A DNA stretch of 56,014 nt, from assembly GCA_027314515.1 (NCBI GenBank), contig DAHVAR010000065.1:1-56014 (forward strand), written 5' to 3'. Position 1 is the first letter of the stretch. The number at the start of each line of letters is the position of its first letter. This DNA comes from Actinomycetota bacterium. Lineage in GTDB: Bacteria > Actinomycetota > Actinomycetes > Streptosporangiales > Streptosporangiaceae. Position numbers and translations under genes: made by a program. Shown one piece after another: positions 24,691 through 35,819 of this stretch. Below the pieces are notes generated by a model. That model saw only the letters and a list, made by a program, of their open reading frames with translations, did no database searches and was not told the origin of the DNA.

Positions 24691-26100
24691 GTGACCGAGC
24701 AAGTACCCCCCGTCGGCCCGCCAGACTTGGCCCCTCAGCATGAGCTGGTCAGCGCAGAGCGCGGTAGCACGCCTGCGGCCAGCAGCGGACGGGCACAGGC
24801 GGCGGCCGGCGCGCCCGTGAGCGTCGGCACCGTCAGCGCTGGCGCTGTCGGTCCCGACGTCGCCGGTACCGCCGACGTCATCGTCGTCGGTGCCGGGCCG
24901 GCCGGCTCGTCCGTGTCCTACTACCTGGCGGCAGCAGGCCTGGACGTGCTGATGCTGGAGAAAACGAGCTTCCCGCGGGAGAAGGTCTGCGGCGACGGCC
25001 TGACGCCTCGCGCGGTGCGGGCGCTGACCTCGATGGGCGTGCCGATCTCGGAGAGCGACGGGTGGCTGCGAAACAGGGGATTGCGGATTATCGGCGGCGG
25101 CGGCCGGATCGAACTGGACTGGCCAGAGCTATCGAGCTACCCCGGTTACGGCCTGGTCCGGACAAGGACGGACTTCGACCAGATCCTGGCGCGGCACGCG
25201 GAGAAGGCCGGTGCGCGCCTGATCGAGGGGGCGAACGTTACCGACCCGCTGCTTGACGACCGGACTGGCCAGATCACCGGGGTGAAGACCAAGGACGGCC
25301 GTGAGTTCCGGGGGCGCCTGGTGGTGGCGGCCGACGGGAACTCCTCCCGGCTCTCGATCGCGATGGGCCTGCATAAGCGCGATGACCGCCCGATGGGCGT
25401 CGCGGTCCGCACCTACTACACCTCACCCCGGCACAACGACAACTATCTCGAGGCCTGGCTGGACCTGTGGGACGGAGATGCCCTGCTGCCCGGCTACGGA
25501 TGGATCTTCGGAATGGGCGACGGCACCTCCAACGTCGGCCTCGGGCTGCTGAACACCTCGACCGGCTTCGGCGAGATCGACTACCGGCACCTGCTGCGCA
25601 GGTGGCTGCGCGGCATGCCAGCCGAATGGGGCTTCACCGAGGAGAACCGGATGCAGCCGGTACGTGGTGCGGCGCTGCCAATGGGGTTCAACCGCACCCC
25701 GCATTACACCAGGGGCCTGCTGCTGGCCGGCGACGCCGGCGGAATGGTCAACCCGTTCAACGGCGAGGGCATCGCGTACGCCCTTGAGGCAGGCGAGATC
25801 GCGGCCAGGGTGATCACGCAGGCGCTGGCCAGGCCGACGGCGGCCGACCGCGAACGGGTACTCCAGACGTACCCGCGGCAGCTCAAGGATGCCTACGGCG
25901 GTTATTACACACTGGGCCGGATCTTCGTCGACCTGATCGGCAAGCCGTCCATCATGCAGTTCTGCACCAAGCACGGGGTGAAGCGGCCGGCCGTGATGCG
26001 CTTCACCATGAAACTGCTTGGCAATCTGACCGAGGCCCGCGGTGGTGATGCCGTGGACCGGCTACTTAACGCGGTGTCTAAGATGACGCCCGCGGCTTAA
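24691..26100 (+). CDS. Geranylgeranyl-reductase-family flavoprotein, MenJ-like
   Basis: FAD-dependent reductase of isoprenoid chains. 469 residues. After a disordered Ala/Gly-rich 60-residue start, the dinucleotide-binding motif DVIVVGAGPAGSS (62-74) is followed by EKTSFPREKVCGDGLTPRAV, the hallmark of this family, and by LLLAGDAGGMVNPFNGEGI, the second FAD motif. In M. tuberculosis the related MenJ (Rv0561c) saturates one double bond of menaquinone-9, and it also lies near menG and the polyprenyl synthase gene. The GTG start sits just after the Rex site. The substrate here is inferred from context. Confidence 0.87.
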   Translation: MTEQVPPVGPPDLAPQHELVSAERGSTPAASSGRAQAAAGAPVSVGTVSAGAVGPDVAGTADVIVVGAGPAGSSVSYYLAAAGLDVLMLEKTSFPREKVCGDGLTPRAVRALTSMGVPISESDGWLRNRGLRIIGGGGRIELDWPELSSYPGYGLVRTRTDFDQILARHAEKAGARLIEGANVTDPLLDDRTGQITGVKTKDGREFRGRLVVAADGNSSRLSIAMGLHKRDDRPMGVAVRTYYTSPRHNDNYLEAWLDLWDGDALLPGYGWIFGMGDGTSNVGLGLLNTSTGFGEIDYRHLLRRWLRGMPAEWGFTEENRMQPVRGAALPMGFNRTPHYTRGLLLAGDAGGMVNPFNGEGIAYALEAGEIAARVITQALARPTAADRERVLQTYPRQLKDAYGGYYTLGRIFVDLIGKPSIMQFCTKHGVKRPAVMRFTMKLLGNLTEARGGDAVDRLLNAVSKMTPAA

Positions 26101-26171
26101 CCGGCGATGCCGACTAAGCGAGAAATGCCCGTGGACACGAAGCAATCTCCGACGAAGGGGGTGACTGGGCA

Positions 26172-26528
26172 ATGAGCCTGTACGTGCCGATCCTGGCGCT
26201 GGCCATACTCGCCGGGGTGTTCGCCGTCTTCTCGCTGGTCGCGGGTTCTGTATCCGGCCCGAAGCGGTGGAACAGGGCCAAGCTCGAGGCCTACGAGTGC
26301 GGCATCGAGCCAACCAAGCAGGCGGTGGGCATCAGATTCCCCGTCAAGTACTACCTGACGGCGATGCTGTTCATCGTCTTCGACATCGAGATCATCTTCC
26401 TGTACCCGTGGGCCGTCTACTTCGACAAGCTCGGGGTGTTCGGCCTGGTGGAGATGGTCACTTTCATAGCCACGGTGCTTGTCGCATACGTCTACGTCTG
26501 GCGTCGCGGCGGGCTGGAGTGGGATTAG
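26172..26528 (+). CDS. nuoA: NADH-quinone oxidoreductase subunit A
   Basis: Small membrane subunit of respiratory complex I, 118 residues with three transmembrane helices (about 3-25, 60-82 and 87-108). YECGIEP near 40-46 contains the conserved cysteine loop at the quinone-channel entrance; [12 protein letters not shown] is the conserved second helix. First gene of an unbroken nuoA-N operon; a G-rich ribosome-binding site (GGGGGTG) lies 7 bases upstream. Confidence 0.97.
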   Translation: MSLYVPILALAILAGVFAVFSLVAGSVSGPKRWNRAKLEAYECGIEPTKQAVGIRFPVKYYLTAMLFIVFDIEIIFLYPWAVYFDKLGVFGLVEMVTFIATVLVAYVYVWRRGGLEWD

Positions 26529-26530
26529 CG

Positions 26531-27124
26531 ATGGGAATTGAGGAAAAGCTGCCGTCCGGCGTCCTGCTGACGACGGTCGAGAAAGTGGCCGGCTACGCGC
26601 GGAAGAGCTCGGTCTGGCCGGCCACCTTCGGACTTGCCTGCTGCGCCATCGAGCTGATGGCTACCGGCGGGCCACGGCACGACCTGGCCAGGTTCGGGAT
26701 GGAGCGGGCCTCCAACACCCCGCGCCAGGCTGACCTGATGATCGTGGCCGGCCGGGTCAGCCAGAAGATGGCCCCGGTGCTGCGGCAGATCTACGACCAG
26801 ATGTCGGAACCCAAGTGGGTCATCTCGATGGGCGTGTGCGCATCCAGCGGCGGGATGTTCAACAACTACGCGATCGTGCAGGGCGTGGATCACATCGTCC
26901 CGGTCGACATCTACCTGCCCGGCTGCCCGCCGCGCCCGGAGATGCTGATGGATGCGATCGTCAAGCTGCACGACCGGATCCAGAACTCCAAGCTGGGCGT
27001 CAACCGGGAGCGCGAGGTCACCGAGCTTGAGGAAGCCCGGCTCCGGCGGCTGCCGCTGGCGTCCGGGGCAAGCCTGCACGCCGACGCGCTGCGCGGCGGC
27101 GCTGGCCAGGGCGGTACGCCGTGA
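26531..27124 (+). CDS. nuoB: NADH-quinone oxidoreductase subunit B
   Basis: Peripheral-arm subunit that holds iron-sulfur cluster N2, the last before quinone. 197 residues. Cluster ligands C37, C38 (LACCAIE), C103 (GVCASSGG) and C132 (LPGCPPRPE) are all present. The ATG lies two bases after the nuoA stop and the nuoC GTG overlaps its stop. A 30-residue non-conserved C-terminal tail is usual in actinomycetes. Confidence 0.97.
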   Translation: MGIEEKLPSGVLLTTVEKVAGYARKSSVWPATFGLACCAIELMATGGPRHDLARFGMERASNTPRQADLMIVAGRVSQKMAPVLRQIYDQMSEPKWVISMGVCASSGGMFNNYAIVQGVDHIVPVDIYLPGCPPRPEMLMDAIVKLHDRIQNSKLGVNREREVTELEEARLRRLPLASGASLHADALRGGAGQGGTP

Positions 27125-27870
27125 CCGGATCGAGCGAGCCTCAGCAGGGTGACGCCGCGCACGGGCACACCGCTGTCCCCGATCCGGCTGCGCTGGCGGG
27201 CCGGGAGCGGCTGGCCGAACAGGTTAAGCGAACCGGGATGTTCGGGACCTCGGACACCGGCGACACGTCGGGCTATGGCGGACTTCAGGTCCGCCGGCCA
27301 CCGCGGCTGTCCAGCCCCCGGCCGTATGGCTCCTACTTCGACGAGCTGGCCGACACGCTGGCCGGCTCGCTCGCGACGGTCGGCGTCAGTTTCGGCGCTG
27401 CCGTCGAGCAGGTGATCGTCGCCAGCGGCCAGCTCACCCTGTACGTGCGGCGCGAGCATTTGCTGGCGGTGGCATCCCGGCTCCGCGACGATCCGGCCCT
27501 GTCGTTCGAGATGTGCCTGGGCGTGTCCGGGGTGCACTACCCGGACACGGCCGGTGAAGAACTGCGCGCCGTCTACCACCTGCTGTCGATAACCCATAAC
27601 CGGCGGTTGCGGGTAGAAGTCACAGCGCCCGACGCCGATCCGCACGTTCCCTCGCTGGTGGACATCTATCCCACCTGCGACTTCCACGAGCGCGAGACCT
27701 GGGACTTCTTCGGCCTCATCTTCGACGGGCACCCCGCGCTCACCAGGATCGAGATGCCGGACGACTGGCGCGGGCATCCGCAGCGGAAGGACTATCCGCT
27801 CGGCGGCATCCCGGTGGAGTACCGCGGCGCGACCATTCCGCCGCCTGATGAGCGGAGGGCGTACGAGTGA
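27121..27870 (+). CDS. nuoC: NADH-quinone oxidoreductase subunit C
   Basis: Peripheral-arm subunit (30-kDa type), 249 residues. The conserved segment [30 protein letters not shown] (family signature E-R-E-x-x-D-x-x-G) lies near 175-205, and [15 protein letters not shown] near the end. About 60 N-terminal residues are unconserved linker. Separate from nuoD, with a 4-base GTGA overlap at both ends. Confidence 0.96.
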   Translation: MTGSSEPQQGDAAHGHTAVPDPAALAGRERLAEQVKRTGMFGTSDTGDTSGYGGLQVRRPPRLSSPRPYGSYFDELADTLAGSLATVGVSFGAAVEQVIVASGQLTLYVRREHLLAVASRLRDDPALSFEMCLGVSGVHYPDTAGEELRAVYHLLSITHNRRLRVEVTAPDADPHVPSLVDIYPTCDFHERETWDFFGLIFDGHPALTRIEMPDDWRGHPQRKDYPLGGIPVEYRGATIPPPDERRAYE

Positions 27871-29279
27871 CCGCTCCGACTGACCACCAGACGCAGGGCA
27901 GCGGCCCGGCCGGTGGCTACCGCGACCCGGACTACGAGACCGGGCCTGGCGAGGACACCGGCGGCGCCGACTTCGACGAGGGCCGGGTTTACCACGTCAG
28001 CGGCGAGGACTGGGACGAGGTCGTCAGCGCCGCTGCCGATGACCACGCAGCTGGCGAGCGCATGGTCGTCAACATGGGCCCGCAGCACCCGTCCACGCAT
28101 GGCGTGCTGCGGCTGGTGGTGACCCTGGACGGGGAAACGGTGACCGAACTGCGACCGGTCATCGGCTACCTGCACACCGGCATCGAGAAGAACATGGAGT
28201 TCCGTACCTGGACTCAGGGTGTCACCTTCTGCACCCGGATGGACTACCTGTCGCCGCTGTTCAACGAGACCGCCTATTGCCTGGCGGTAGAGAAGCTGCT
28301 GGGCATCGAGTCGGAAGTGCCCGAGCGAGCCAGCGTCATCCGGGTGCTGATGATGGAGCTGAACCGGATCAGCTCGCACCTGACCGCCATCGGGACGATG
28401 GGCCTGGAACTCGGCGCGACCACTGTGTTTATCTACGGCATGCGCGAGCGGGAGAAGACACTCGACCTGTTCGAGCTCATCACCGGCTTGCGCATGAACC
28501 ACGCCTTCATCCGGCCGGGCGGTGTCTCGATGGACCTGCCGGCCGGCGCGCTCGAGCGGTTGCGCGAGTACGTCCGGATAATGCCGGGCCTGCTGGCCGA
28601 GATCCGGGCGCTGTTCGACGCCGCCCCGGCCTTCATCGCCAGGACCAAGGGCATCTCCCACCTGGACGTGACCGGCTGCATGGCGCTCGGGATCACCGGG
28701 CCTATCCTGCGGTCCGCCGGGTTGCCCTGGGACCTGCGCAAGAGCCAGCCGTACTGCGGCTACGAAAACTACGAGTTCGACGTGCCGGTGCAGCAGAGCG
28801 CGGACGCCTTCGGCCGGTATCTGGTCCGGATGGATGAGCTCGACCAGTCGCTGCGCATCATCGGGCAGTGCCTGGATCGCCTGACCGAGCTGGCTGGCCA
28901 GCCGGTGATGGTCGCCGATGCCAAGATCGGCTGGCCGGCCAGGCTGGCACTCGGCCCGGACGGGATGGGCAACTCGCCCGACCACATCGCGCACATCATG
29001 AGCCAGTCCATGGAGGCCCTGATCCACCACTTCAAGCTGGTCACGGAGGGTTTCCGGGTGCCGGCCGGGCAGGCTTACGCGGCCGTCGAGTCACCCCGCG
29101 GCGAGCTGGGCTGCCACGCCGTCAGCGACGGCGGCACCAGGCCCTACCGGGTGCACTTCAGGGATCCGTCCTTTACGAACCTGCAGTCGGTCGCTGCGAT
29201 GTGCGAGGGCGGCATGATCGCCGACGTCATCGCCGCGGTCGCCAGCATCGATCCGGTGATGGGAGGCGTCGACAGGTAA
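27867..29279 (+). CDS. nuoD: NADH-quinone oxidoreductase subunit D
   Basis: 49-kDa type subunit that forms the quinone-binding pocket with NuoB. 470 residues. [21 protein letters not shown] near 70-90 contains the quinone-site histidine; [17 protein letters not shown]-type [16 protein letters not shown] and C-terminal DPVMGGVDR are diagnostic. The first 50 residues are an acidic, unconserved lead. GTG start overlaps nuoC and its TAA overlaps the nuoE ATG (TAATG). Confidence 0.97.
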   Translation: MTAPTDHQTQGSGPAGGYRDPDYETGPGEDTGGADFDEGRVYHVSGEDWDEVVSAAADDHAAGERMVVNMGPQHPSTHGVLRLVVTLDGETVTELRPVIGYLHTGIEKNMEFRTWTQGVTFCTRMDYLSPLFNETAYCLAVEKLLGIESEVPERASVIRVLMMELNRISSHLTAIGTMGLELGATTVFIYGMREREKTLDLFELITGLRMNHAFIRPGGVSMDLPAGALERLREYVRIMPGLLAEIRALFDAAPAFIARTKGISHLDVTGCMALGITGPILRSAGLPWDLRKSQPYCGYENYEFDVPVQQSADAFGRYLVRMDELDQSLRIIGQCLDRLTELAGQPVMVADAKIGWPARLALGPDGMGNSPDHIAHIMSQSMEALIHHFKLVTEGFRVPAGQAYAAVESPRGELGCHAVSDGGTRPYRVHFRDPSFTNLQSVAAMCEGGMIADVIAAVASIDPVMGGVDR

Positions 29280-29983
29280 TGGCGCTGAGCGAGGAGGCAC
29301 GCACCCGGCTTGCGCCGCAGGCTGCCGAGATCATCGGCAGGTACCCGAAGGCACGCTCGGCCCTGCTGCCGCTGCTGCACCTGGTGCAGTCAGAAGAGGG
29401 TTACGTGTCGCAGGACGGCATCGGATTCTGCGCCGAGCAGCTCGGGCTGACCGAAGCCGATGTGACCGGCGTGGCGTCGTTCTACTCCATGTACAAGCGC
29501 AAGCCAGTCGGCGAGTATCACGTCGGCGTCTGCACCACCGCGCTGTGTGCCGTGATGGGCGGCGACGCGATCCTCGCGGACCTGAAAGATCACCTCGGCG
29601 TCGACGTGGACGAACCGACGCCGGACGGCAAAGTCAGCGTGGAGCACGTCGAGTGCAACGCGGCCTGCGACTACGCGCCAGTGGTCATGGTCAACTGGGA
29701 GTTTTTCGACAACATGACGCCGCAATCGGCGCGCGACCTCGTCGACGACCTCAGGACCGGCGGTGACGTCAAGCCGACGCGCGGCGCACCGCGGCTGTGC
29801 ACCTGGAAGCAAGCGTCGAAGATCCTGGCCGGCTTCCCCGATGGCCAGGCGGCCGACGGTCACACCGCGGGCGAGGCCACCCTGGCCGGCCTGCGGATGG
29901 CCAGGCAACAGGGCTGGCGTCCCGACGGTAGCGCAGACAGCACTGCCGCGAACGGCAGCGCCCTGGCGGAAGGACAGCAGTGA
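29279..29983 (+). CDS. nuoE: NADH-quinone oxidoreductase subunit E
   Basis: 24-kDa type subunit that carries the 2Fe-2S cluster N1a. 234 residues. The four thioredoxin-fold cysteines are C85, C90, C126 and C130 (VCTTALC and ECNAAC). N-terminal AAEIIGRYPKARSALLPLLHLVQ is typical. The tail beyond about 175 is low complexity. Neighbouring gene nuoF overlaps the stop by four bases. Confidence 0.96.
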   Translation: MALSEEARTRLAPQAAEIIGRYPKARSALLPLLHLVQSEEGYVSQDGIGFCAEQLGLTEADVTGVASFYSMYKRKPVGEYHVGVCTTALCAVMGGDAILADLKDHLGVDVDEPTPDGKVSVEHVECNAACDYAPVVMVNWEFFDNMTPQSARDLVDDLRTGGDVKPTRGAPRLCTWKQASKILAGFPDGQAADGHTAGEATLAGLRMARQQGWRPDGSADSTAANGSALAEGQQ

Positions 29984-31287
29984 CGACGATCCTGATCCCG
30001 GAGCTCAGCGCGCACTGGGACGAGCCCGATTCCTTCCGGCTGGCCGGCTACCGGCGCGATGGCGGCTACCAGGCGCTGCGCAAGGCCCTCGCGATGGCGC
30101 CGGACGAGGTCATCCAGACGCTGAAGGACTCAGCACTGCGCGGCCGCGGCGGAGCGGGCTTCCCCACCGGGGTCAAGTGGGGGTTCATTCCGCAGGGCGA
30201 CGGCAAGCCGCACTACCTGGTGGTCAACGCCGACGAATCCGAGCCGGGTGCCTGCAAGGACATGCCGACGCTGCTCAACAACCCGCAGGCGCTGATCGAA
30301 GGGATGATCATCGCGTGCTACGCGATCCGCGCGCGGCTCGGGTTCATCTACGTGCGGGGCGAGGTGCTGCACGTGATCAGGCGGCTGCAACTGGCCGTTT
30401 CCGAGGCCTACCAGGCGGGCTACCTGGGCGAGAACATCCTCGGCTCCGGACTCACCCTCGACATCGTCGTCCATGCCGGCGCGGGTGCTTACATCTGCGG
30501 CGAGGAAACGGCGCTGCTGGACTCCCTGGAGGGGTTCCGCGGGCAGCCCCGCCTCAAGCCGCCGTTCCCTGCCGTCGCAGGTTTGTACGCCCGCCCGACG
30601 GTCGTCAACAACGTCGAGTCGATCGCCACGGTGCCGTATATCCTGCGGTCCGGCCCGGCCGAGTTCGCCCGGTTCGGGACAGAGAAATCGAAGGGTTTCG
30701 GGCTTTTCTCGCTGTCCGGGCACGTCACTACGCCCGGCCAGTATGAAGCGCCGCTCGGCACCACGCTGCGCGAGCTGCTGGGCCTGGCCGGCGGCGTCAG
30801 GAACGGCAACCGGCTGAAGTTCTGGACCCCCGGCGGGTCGTCCACGCCGCTGTTCACCGACCAGCACCTGGACGTGCCGCTCGACTACGAGTCAGTAGCG
30901 GCCGCCGGGTCGATGCTCGGGACCCGCTCGATCCAGCTGTTCGACGAGACCACCTGCCCGGTCCGCGTCGTGCTGCGCTGGGCCGAGTTCTACCGGCACG
31001 AGTCATGCGGCAAGTGCACGCCGTGCCGGGAGGGTAGCTGGTGGGTCGTCCAGCTGCTCGATCGCCTCGAGCGTGGTGCGGGCAGCGAAGGCGACCTGGA
31101 CAAGCTGCTGGATATTTGCGACAACATCACCGGCCGCGCATTCTGCGCCCTCGGCGACTCGATCCAGCCGTCGGTCGCGTCCTCGATCAAGTACTTCCGG
31201 GATGAGTACATCGAGCACCTGCGCATCGGCGGCTGCCCGTTCGATCACGCCGCATCGACACTGTTTGCCCTGGAGTCGGCCCGATGA
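29980..31287 (+). CDS. nuoF: NADH-quinone oxidoreductase subunit F
   Basis: NADH- and FMN-binding subunit, the electron entry point. 435 residues. NADH site [13 protein letters not shown] near 49-61, FMN region [27 protein letters not shown], and the 4Fe-4S cluster N3 ligands [12 protein letters not shown] plus the distal Cys in GRAFCALGD. All catalytic features are intact. GTG start overlaps nuoE; stop overlaps the nuoG ATG. Confidence 0.97.
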   Translation: MTTILIPELSAHWDEPDSFRLAGYRRDGGYQALRKALAMAPDEVIQTLKDSALRGRGGAGFPTGVKWGFIPQGDGKPHYLVVNADESEPGACKDMPTLLNNPQALIEGMIIACYAIRARLGFIYVRGEVLHVIRRLQLAVSEAYQAGYLGENILGSGLTLDIVVHAGAGAYICGEETALLDSLEGFRGQPRLKPPFPAVAGLYARPTVVNNVESIATVPYILRSGPAEFARFGTEKSKGFGLFSLSGHVTTPGQYEAPLGTTLRELLGLAGGVRNGNRLKFWTPGGSSTPLFTDQHLDVPLDYESVAAAGSMLGTRSIQLFDETTCPVRVVLRWAEFYRHESCGKCTPCREGSWWVVQLLDRLERGAGSEGDLDKLLDICDNITGRAFCALGDSIQPSVASSIKYFRDEYIEHLRIGGCPFDHAASTLFALESAR

Positions 31288-33704
31288 CAGTCCAGCCCGT
31301 GACCGACGGGGTCCGCGTGACCATCGACGGCTTCGAGATCACCGTGCCCAAGGGAACGCTGATTATCCGGGCCGCCGAGCAACTCGGCATTCAGATCCCG
31401 CGGTTCTGCGACCATCCGCTGCTGGCTCCTGTCGGTGCCTGCCGCCAGTGCCTTGTTCAGGTCGAGGGGCAGCCGAAGCCGCCCGCGTCCTGCACCACCA
31501 CGGTGACCGACGGCATGGTCGTGCGCACGCAGCTGACCTCGCCAGTGGCCGAGAAGGCGCAGCGCGGCATGATGGAGCTGCTCCTGGTCAACCACCCGCT
31601 CGACTGCCCCATGTGCGACAAGGGCGGTGAGTGCCCGCTGCAGAACCAGGCCATGTCCACCGGAGCAGGCGAGACCAGGTTTGACGGGGTCAAGCGGACG
31701 TTCGCTAAGCCGGTCGCGCTGTCTGCTCAGGTGCTGCTGGACCGTGAGCGGTGCATCCAGTGTGCCCGTTGCACCAGGTTCGCCGACCAGATCGCCGGCG
31801 ACCCGCTGATCGAGCTGGTTGAGCGCGGTCCGCAGGAGCAGGTCGGCGTTGCCGACGGCGTCCCGTTCGACTCCTACTTCTCCGGGAACACCGTGCAGAT
31901 CTGCCCGGTTGGCGCACTCACCGGCGCGTCCTACCGGTTCCGCTCCCGGCCGTATGACCTGGTGTCCACGCCCAGCGTGTGCGAGCACTGCGCGGCGGGC
32001 TGCCGCCAGCGGACCGACCACCGGCGCGGCGCTGTCACGCGGCGGCTGGCCGGCAACGATCCCGCGGTCAACGAGGAGTGGAATTGCGACAAGGGCCGGT
32101 GGGCCTTCACCTACGCGACGCGACCTGACCGGCTGGTCTCGCCGCTGGTCCGCGATCGTGACGGCGTGCTGCAGCCCGCGTCCTGGGCGGAGGCGCTGGA
32201 TGTCGCCGCCCGTGGCCTGCTGGCCGCCCGCGGCCGGGCCGGCGTACTGCCCGGCGGGCGGCTCACGCTGGAGGACGCCTACGGTTTCGCCAAGTTCGCC
32301 CGGGTGGCGCTGGCCAGCAACGACATCGACATGCGCAGCAGGCCTCAGTCGGCCGAGGAGCTGCAGTTCCTTGCCGACCACGTGGCCGGCCGGGTGTACC
32401 TCAGCTACGACGAGCTGCAGCACTCGCCGGCCGTGCTGCTGGCCGGCTTCGAGCCAGAGGACGAGTGCCCGATCGTGTTCCTCAGGCTGCGGAAGGCGGT
32501 CCGGGCCGGCGGGCTCTTTGTGTACTCGATCGCCACGCTGGCCAGCAGTGGCCTGACCAAGCTCGATGGCACGCTGCTGCCTACGGTGCCCGGCGGCGAG
32601 GCTGCCACGCTGGCGCAGCTGCCTGAGGAAGTCAGTGCTGCCCTGCGTCAGCAGGGCGCCGTGATCATGGTGGGCGAGCGGCTTGCCGAGGTGCCCGGCG
32701 CGCTGTCGGCGGCGGTTCGGCTGGCGGGCCAGACCGGGGCAAAGCTCGCCTGGGTTCCGCGGCGGGCAGGCGAGCGCGGCGCCATCGAGGCAGGCGCGCT
32801 GCCGAACCTGCTGCCCGGCGCCCGGCGCATCGGCAGCGCGGACGCGACCGCCGCGGTCGCCAGGGTCTGGGGAGTCAGCTCGCTGCCGTCCGAACCCGGC
32901 CGCAGCACCAGCGAGATCCTGGCCGCTGCTGCCGCCGGCGATATCGGGGCACTGCTGATCGGCGCCGTTGATCCGTACGACCTGCCAGACCCGGCAGCGG
33001 CACTGGCGGCAATCGAGGCTGCCGAGTTCGTGGTCAGCCTGGAGTTGCGCGTCAGCGCCGTCACCGACCGCGCGGACGTGGTCTTCCCGGTCGCCGCGGT
33101 CGCGGAGAAGCCCGGCACGTTCGTGAACTGGGAGGGCCGTCCTGGCTCGTTCAGGGCTGCGCTCGCGGTGCCGTCGGTGCGGACCGATCTGCAGGTGCTG
33201 TCCGCGCTGGCCGACGAGATGGACGTGCACCTGGGCCTGCCGGACATCGCGGCGGTCCGGAGGGAGATGACGATGCTGACCCAGTCGGCCGTCCTGCCGC
33301 CAGCCGCCGCGCCGTCCGCAAGTCCCGTGCCAGCGGCGGCCTCAGCGGCAGCCAGCCGGCCGGGCCCGGTCGAGGCGGAGCGTCCGGGCGCCGCCAGCGC
33401 GCTGCTGGCCACCTGGCATAATCTCCTCGACGCCGGCCGGATGCAGGACGGCGAGCCTAATCTGGCGGGCACTGCGCGCCCATCCCTGGCGCGCATGTCG
33501 GCCGCGACCGCCGCTTCGGCCGGAACGACGGACGGCGCCAAGGTAACCGTGACCACCAGCCACGGTGCCATTACTGTTCCCGTGGAGATCGCTGATATGC
33601 CTGACCGGGTCGTCTGGCTGCCGGCCAACTCTGCTGGCAGCGCCGTCCGCCGTGATCTGCACGCCGGCCACGGGAGTGTCGTCACGGTGAGGAGCGCCGA
33701 ATGA
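31284..33704 (+). CDS. nuoG: NADH-quinone oxidoreductase subunit G
   Basis: Large iron-sulfur subunit, 806 residues. N-terminal 2Fe-2S ferredoxin domain ([15 protein letters not shown] and the later Cys in PPASCTT), then [19 protein letters not shown], 4Fe-4S motif CIQCARC, and the extra N7 cluster motif [10 protein letters not shown] near 230. The rest is a molybdopterin-oxidoreductase-like domain without cofactor role in complex I. The C-terminal 150 residues contain an Ala/Ser/Pro-rich linker and a small beta domain. Complete and in operon order. Confidence 0.96.
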   Translation: MTVQPVTDGVRVTIDGFEITVPKGTLIIRAAEQLGIQIPRFCDHPLLAPVGACRQCLVQVEGQPKPPASCTTTVTDGMVVRTQLTSPVAEKAQRGMMELLLVNHPLDCPMCDKGGECPLQNQAMSTGAGETRFDGVKRTFAKPVALSAQVLLDRERCIQCARCTRFADQIAGDPLIELVERGPQEQVGVADGVPFDSYFSGNTVQICPVGALTGASYRFRSRPYDLVSTPSVCEHCAAGCRQRTDHRRGAVTRRLAGNDPAVNEEWNCDKGRWAFTYATRPDRLVSPLVRDRDGVLQPASWAEALDVAARGLLAARGRAGVLPGGRLTLEDAYGFAKFARVALASNDIDMRSRPQSAEELQFLADHVAGRVYLSYDELQHSPAVLLAGFEPEDECPIVFLRLRKAVRAGGLFVYSIATLASSGLTKLDGTLLPTVPGGEAATLAQLPEEVSAALRQQGAVIMVGERLAEVPGALSAAVRLAGQTGAKLAWVPRRAGERGAIEAGALPNLLPGARRIGSADATAAVARVWGVSSLPSEPGRSTSEILAAAAAGDIGALLIGAVDPYDLPDPAAALAAIEAAEFVVSLELRVSAVTDRADVVFPVAAVAEKPGTFVNWEGRPGSFRAALAVPSVRTDLQVLSALADEMDVHLGLPDIAAVRREMTMLTQSAVLPPAAAPSASPVPAAASAAASRPGPVEAERPGAASALLATWHNLLDAGRMQDGEPNLAGTARPSLARMSAATAASAGTTDGAKVTVTTSHGAITVPVEIADMPDRVVWLPANSAGSAVRRDLHAGHGSVVTVRSAE

Positions 33705-35212
33705 CCGTGCTCGCCAGTACAGCACTTGCCAGTACGGCACTTGCCAGGACCGCGGTTGCCAGTACGGCGGTTGCCAGTACGGCGGTTGGCAGGACCGCGC
33801 TGCTAGCGTCTCCGCCGGCCAGCAACGTTCCCACGCTGGCCAGCTTCGGGCATGACGCCTGGTGGATCGTGATCATCAAGGTGCTGGTCGTCTTCCTGTT
33901 CCTGCTGCTGGGCACGCTGTTCGCGATCTGGGCGGAGCGCCGCGTCATCGGCCGGATGCAGCAGCGTCCCGGTCCGAACCGGGCGGGGAAGTTCGGGCTG
34001 CTGCAGTCGCTGATGGACGGCATCAAGCTCGCGCTGATGGAAGACATCGTTCCGCGCGGCGTGGACAAGGTGCTCTTCATGCTCGCCCCGGCCATCTCGG
34101 TGATCCCTGCCTTCATCAGCTTCGCGGTCATCCCGTGGGGGCCGATCGTCTCGATCGCGGGCCACCGGACCCCGCTGCAGCTCACCGACCTCCCGGTCGC
34201 CGTGCTGCTGGTGATCGCGATGAGCTCGCTAGGTGTCTACGGCATCGTGCTGGCCGGCTGGTCGGCACAGTCGCCTTACTCGCTCCTCGGCGGCCTGCGA
34301 TCGTCCGCCCAGGTGATCAGCTACGAGATCGCGATGAGCCTGGCCTTCGTGCCGGTGTTCCTGTATTCGGGCTCGCTGTCCACCTCGCAGATTGTCGCGG
34401 CGCAGATCCACGGCTCGGCGTTCCATTTCTTCGGCTACATCTGGCACTGGCCGTCGTGGTACGCGGTCCTGCTGTTCCCGTCCTTCGTGATCTACCTGAT
34501 CACCATGGTCGGGGAAACCAACCGGTTGCCGTTCGACCTGCCCGAGGGCGAGGGTGAACTGGTTGGCGGATACCACACCGAGTACTCCTCGCTGAAGTTC
34601 GCCATGATCCAGCTAGCCGAGTACGTCAACGTGATCACCGTCTCGGCGCTGGCGACCACGCTGTTCCTCGGCGGCTGGCGCGCGCCGTGGCCGCTGAGCG
34701 TCTGGTCAGGGGCGAACACCGGCTGGTGGCCGGTGCTCTGGTTCCTGGCAAAGGTCGTCATCTTCGTGTTCTGCTTCTTCTGGCTGCGTGCCTCGCTGCC
34801 CCGGATCCGCTACGACCAGCTGATGCGCCTGGGCTGGAAGGTGCTGATACCCGGGGCGCTGGTTTGGACGCTGGTGGTCGCGACTGCCAGGGTGTACCGG
34901 AAGCAGGGCGGCAGCCCGGCGGTCTACATCATCGGCGGGGCGATCCTTGTCATCCTGCTGGCGCTGCTGTGGCGGTGGGAGTCCGCCGGCCTGCGGGCGG
35001 AGCGGCTGGCCGCTGAGGCCGCCGAAGACCGCGCAGAGGCGGCGGGAGAACGGCCTGCCCGAGCCGCGTTCCCGACGCCGCCGCTGGACCTGCCGCACTA
35101 TCACGGCATCGGGCTAGCCGGCTCAGCGGGCAATCCCGTGTTGGCCGGGGTGACCGGCGACGACAGTGCCGCCGCGGCTGGCGGGGGCACGAAGGAGGTC
35201 ACGGGTGCCTGA
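33701..35212 (+). CDS. nuoH: NADH-quinone oxidoreductase subunit H
   Basis: Membrane subunit connecting the quinone site with the proton pumps. 503 residues, longer than the usual 330-450. Eight or nine transmembrane helices. Conserved loops [29 protein letters not shown] and [20 protein letters not shown] are present. The first 35 residues are encoded by a 15-nt minisatellite (S-T-A-L/V-A units) and are not conserved; about 60 C-terminal residues are a charged and Gly-rich tail. ATG overlaps nuoG by four bases. Confidence 0.96.
   Translation: MTVLASTALASTALARTAVASTAVASTAVGRTALLASPPASNVPTLASFGHDAWWIVIIKVLVVFLFLLLGTLFAIWAERRVIGRMQQRPGPNRAGKFGLLQSLMDGIKLALMEDIVPRGVDKVLFMLAPAISVIPAFISFAVIPWGPIVSIAGHRTPLQLTDLPVAVLLVIAMSSLGVYGIVLAGWSAQSPYSLLGGLRSSAQVISYEIAMSLAFVPVFLYSGSLSTSQIVAAQIHGSAFHFFGYIWHWPSWYAVLLFPSFVIYLITMVGETNRLPFDLPEGEGELVGGYHTEYSSLKFAMIQLAEYVNVITVSALATTLFLGGWRAPWPLSVWSGANTGWWPVLWFLAKVVIFVFCFFWLRASLPRIRYDQLMRLGWKVLIPGALVWTLVVATARVYRKQGGSPAVYIIGGAILVILLALLWRWESAGLRAERLAAEAAEDRAEAAGERPARAAFPTPPLDLPHYHGIGLAGSAGNPVLAGVTGDDSAAAAGGGTKEVTGA
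33713..33802 (+). repeat. 15-nt minisatellite at the nuoH 5' end
   Basis: Six in-frame 15-base units, variants of GCCAGTACGGCGGTT, start at 33713 and end at 33802. Two units are identical; the others differ by one to four bases. They encode A-S/R-T-A-L/V and add a non-conserved N-terminus to a membrane subunit. Confidence 0.9.
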
Positions 35213-35819
35213 ATTCTTCGACACCATCAAGGGATTCGGCGTCACCTTCCGGCAGATGTTCCGGAAGGTTGACACCGTCGAGTACCCGGAGGTGAAGCGG
35301 CCGACCGCGCCCAGGTTCCACGGCCGCCACCAGCTCAACCGGTGGCCGGACGGGCTGGAGAAGTGCATCGGGTGCGAGTTGTGCGCGTGGGCCTGCCCGG
35401 CGGACGCGATCTACGTGGAAGGCGCGGACAACACGGCCGAAGAGCGGTACTCGCCAGGCGAGCGGTATGGCCGCGTCTACCAGATCAACTACCTGCGCTG
35501 CATTCTCTGCGGGCTGTGCATCGAGGCGTGCCCGACGAGGGCGCTGACCATGACCAATGACTACGAGCTGGCCGATGACAGCAGGGAGAGCCTGATCTGG
35601 ACCAAGGAACAGCTAGTCGTGCCGCTGCGGCCAGGCATGGAGGCACCGCCGCACCCGATGCGGCTCGGGGCTAGCGAAGAGGACTATTACCAGCTCGGTG
35701 CCATGCTCGCCGCCAGCCAGGCTGGCTCGGGTGAGCGCAACCCAGTGGAAAAGGGCCCGGTACAGGACTGGCCGGTGCAAGGTCGGGACGGTTCGGCACG
35801 CCAGGGAGAGGTGCAGTGA
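35205..35819 (+). CDS. nuoI: NADH-quinone oxidoreductase subunit I
   Basis: 8Fe ferredoxin-type subunit carrying clusters N6a and N6b, which link NuoG to NuoB. 204 residues. Both 4Fe-4S motifs are present: [12 protein letters not shown] near 55-66 and [12 protein letters not shown] near 100-111. GTG 35205 overlaps the nuoH stop and has GAAGGAG upstream. The acidic and Gly-rich tail from about 170 is unconserved. Confidence 0.97.
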   Translation: MPEFFDTIKGFGVTFRQMFRKVDTVEYPEVKRPTAPRFHGRHQLNRWPDGLEKCIGCELCAWACPADAIYVEGADNTAEERYSPGERYGRVYQINYLRCILCGLCIEACPTRALTMTNDYELADDSRESLIWTKEQLVVPLRPGMEAPPHPMRLGASEEDYYQLGAMLAASQAGSGERNPVEKGPVQDWPVQGRDGSARQGEVQ

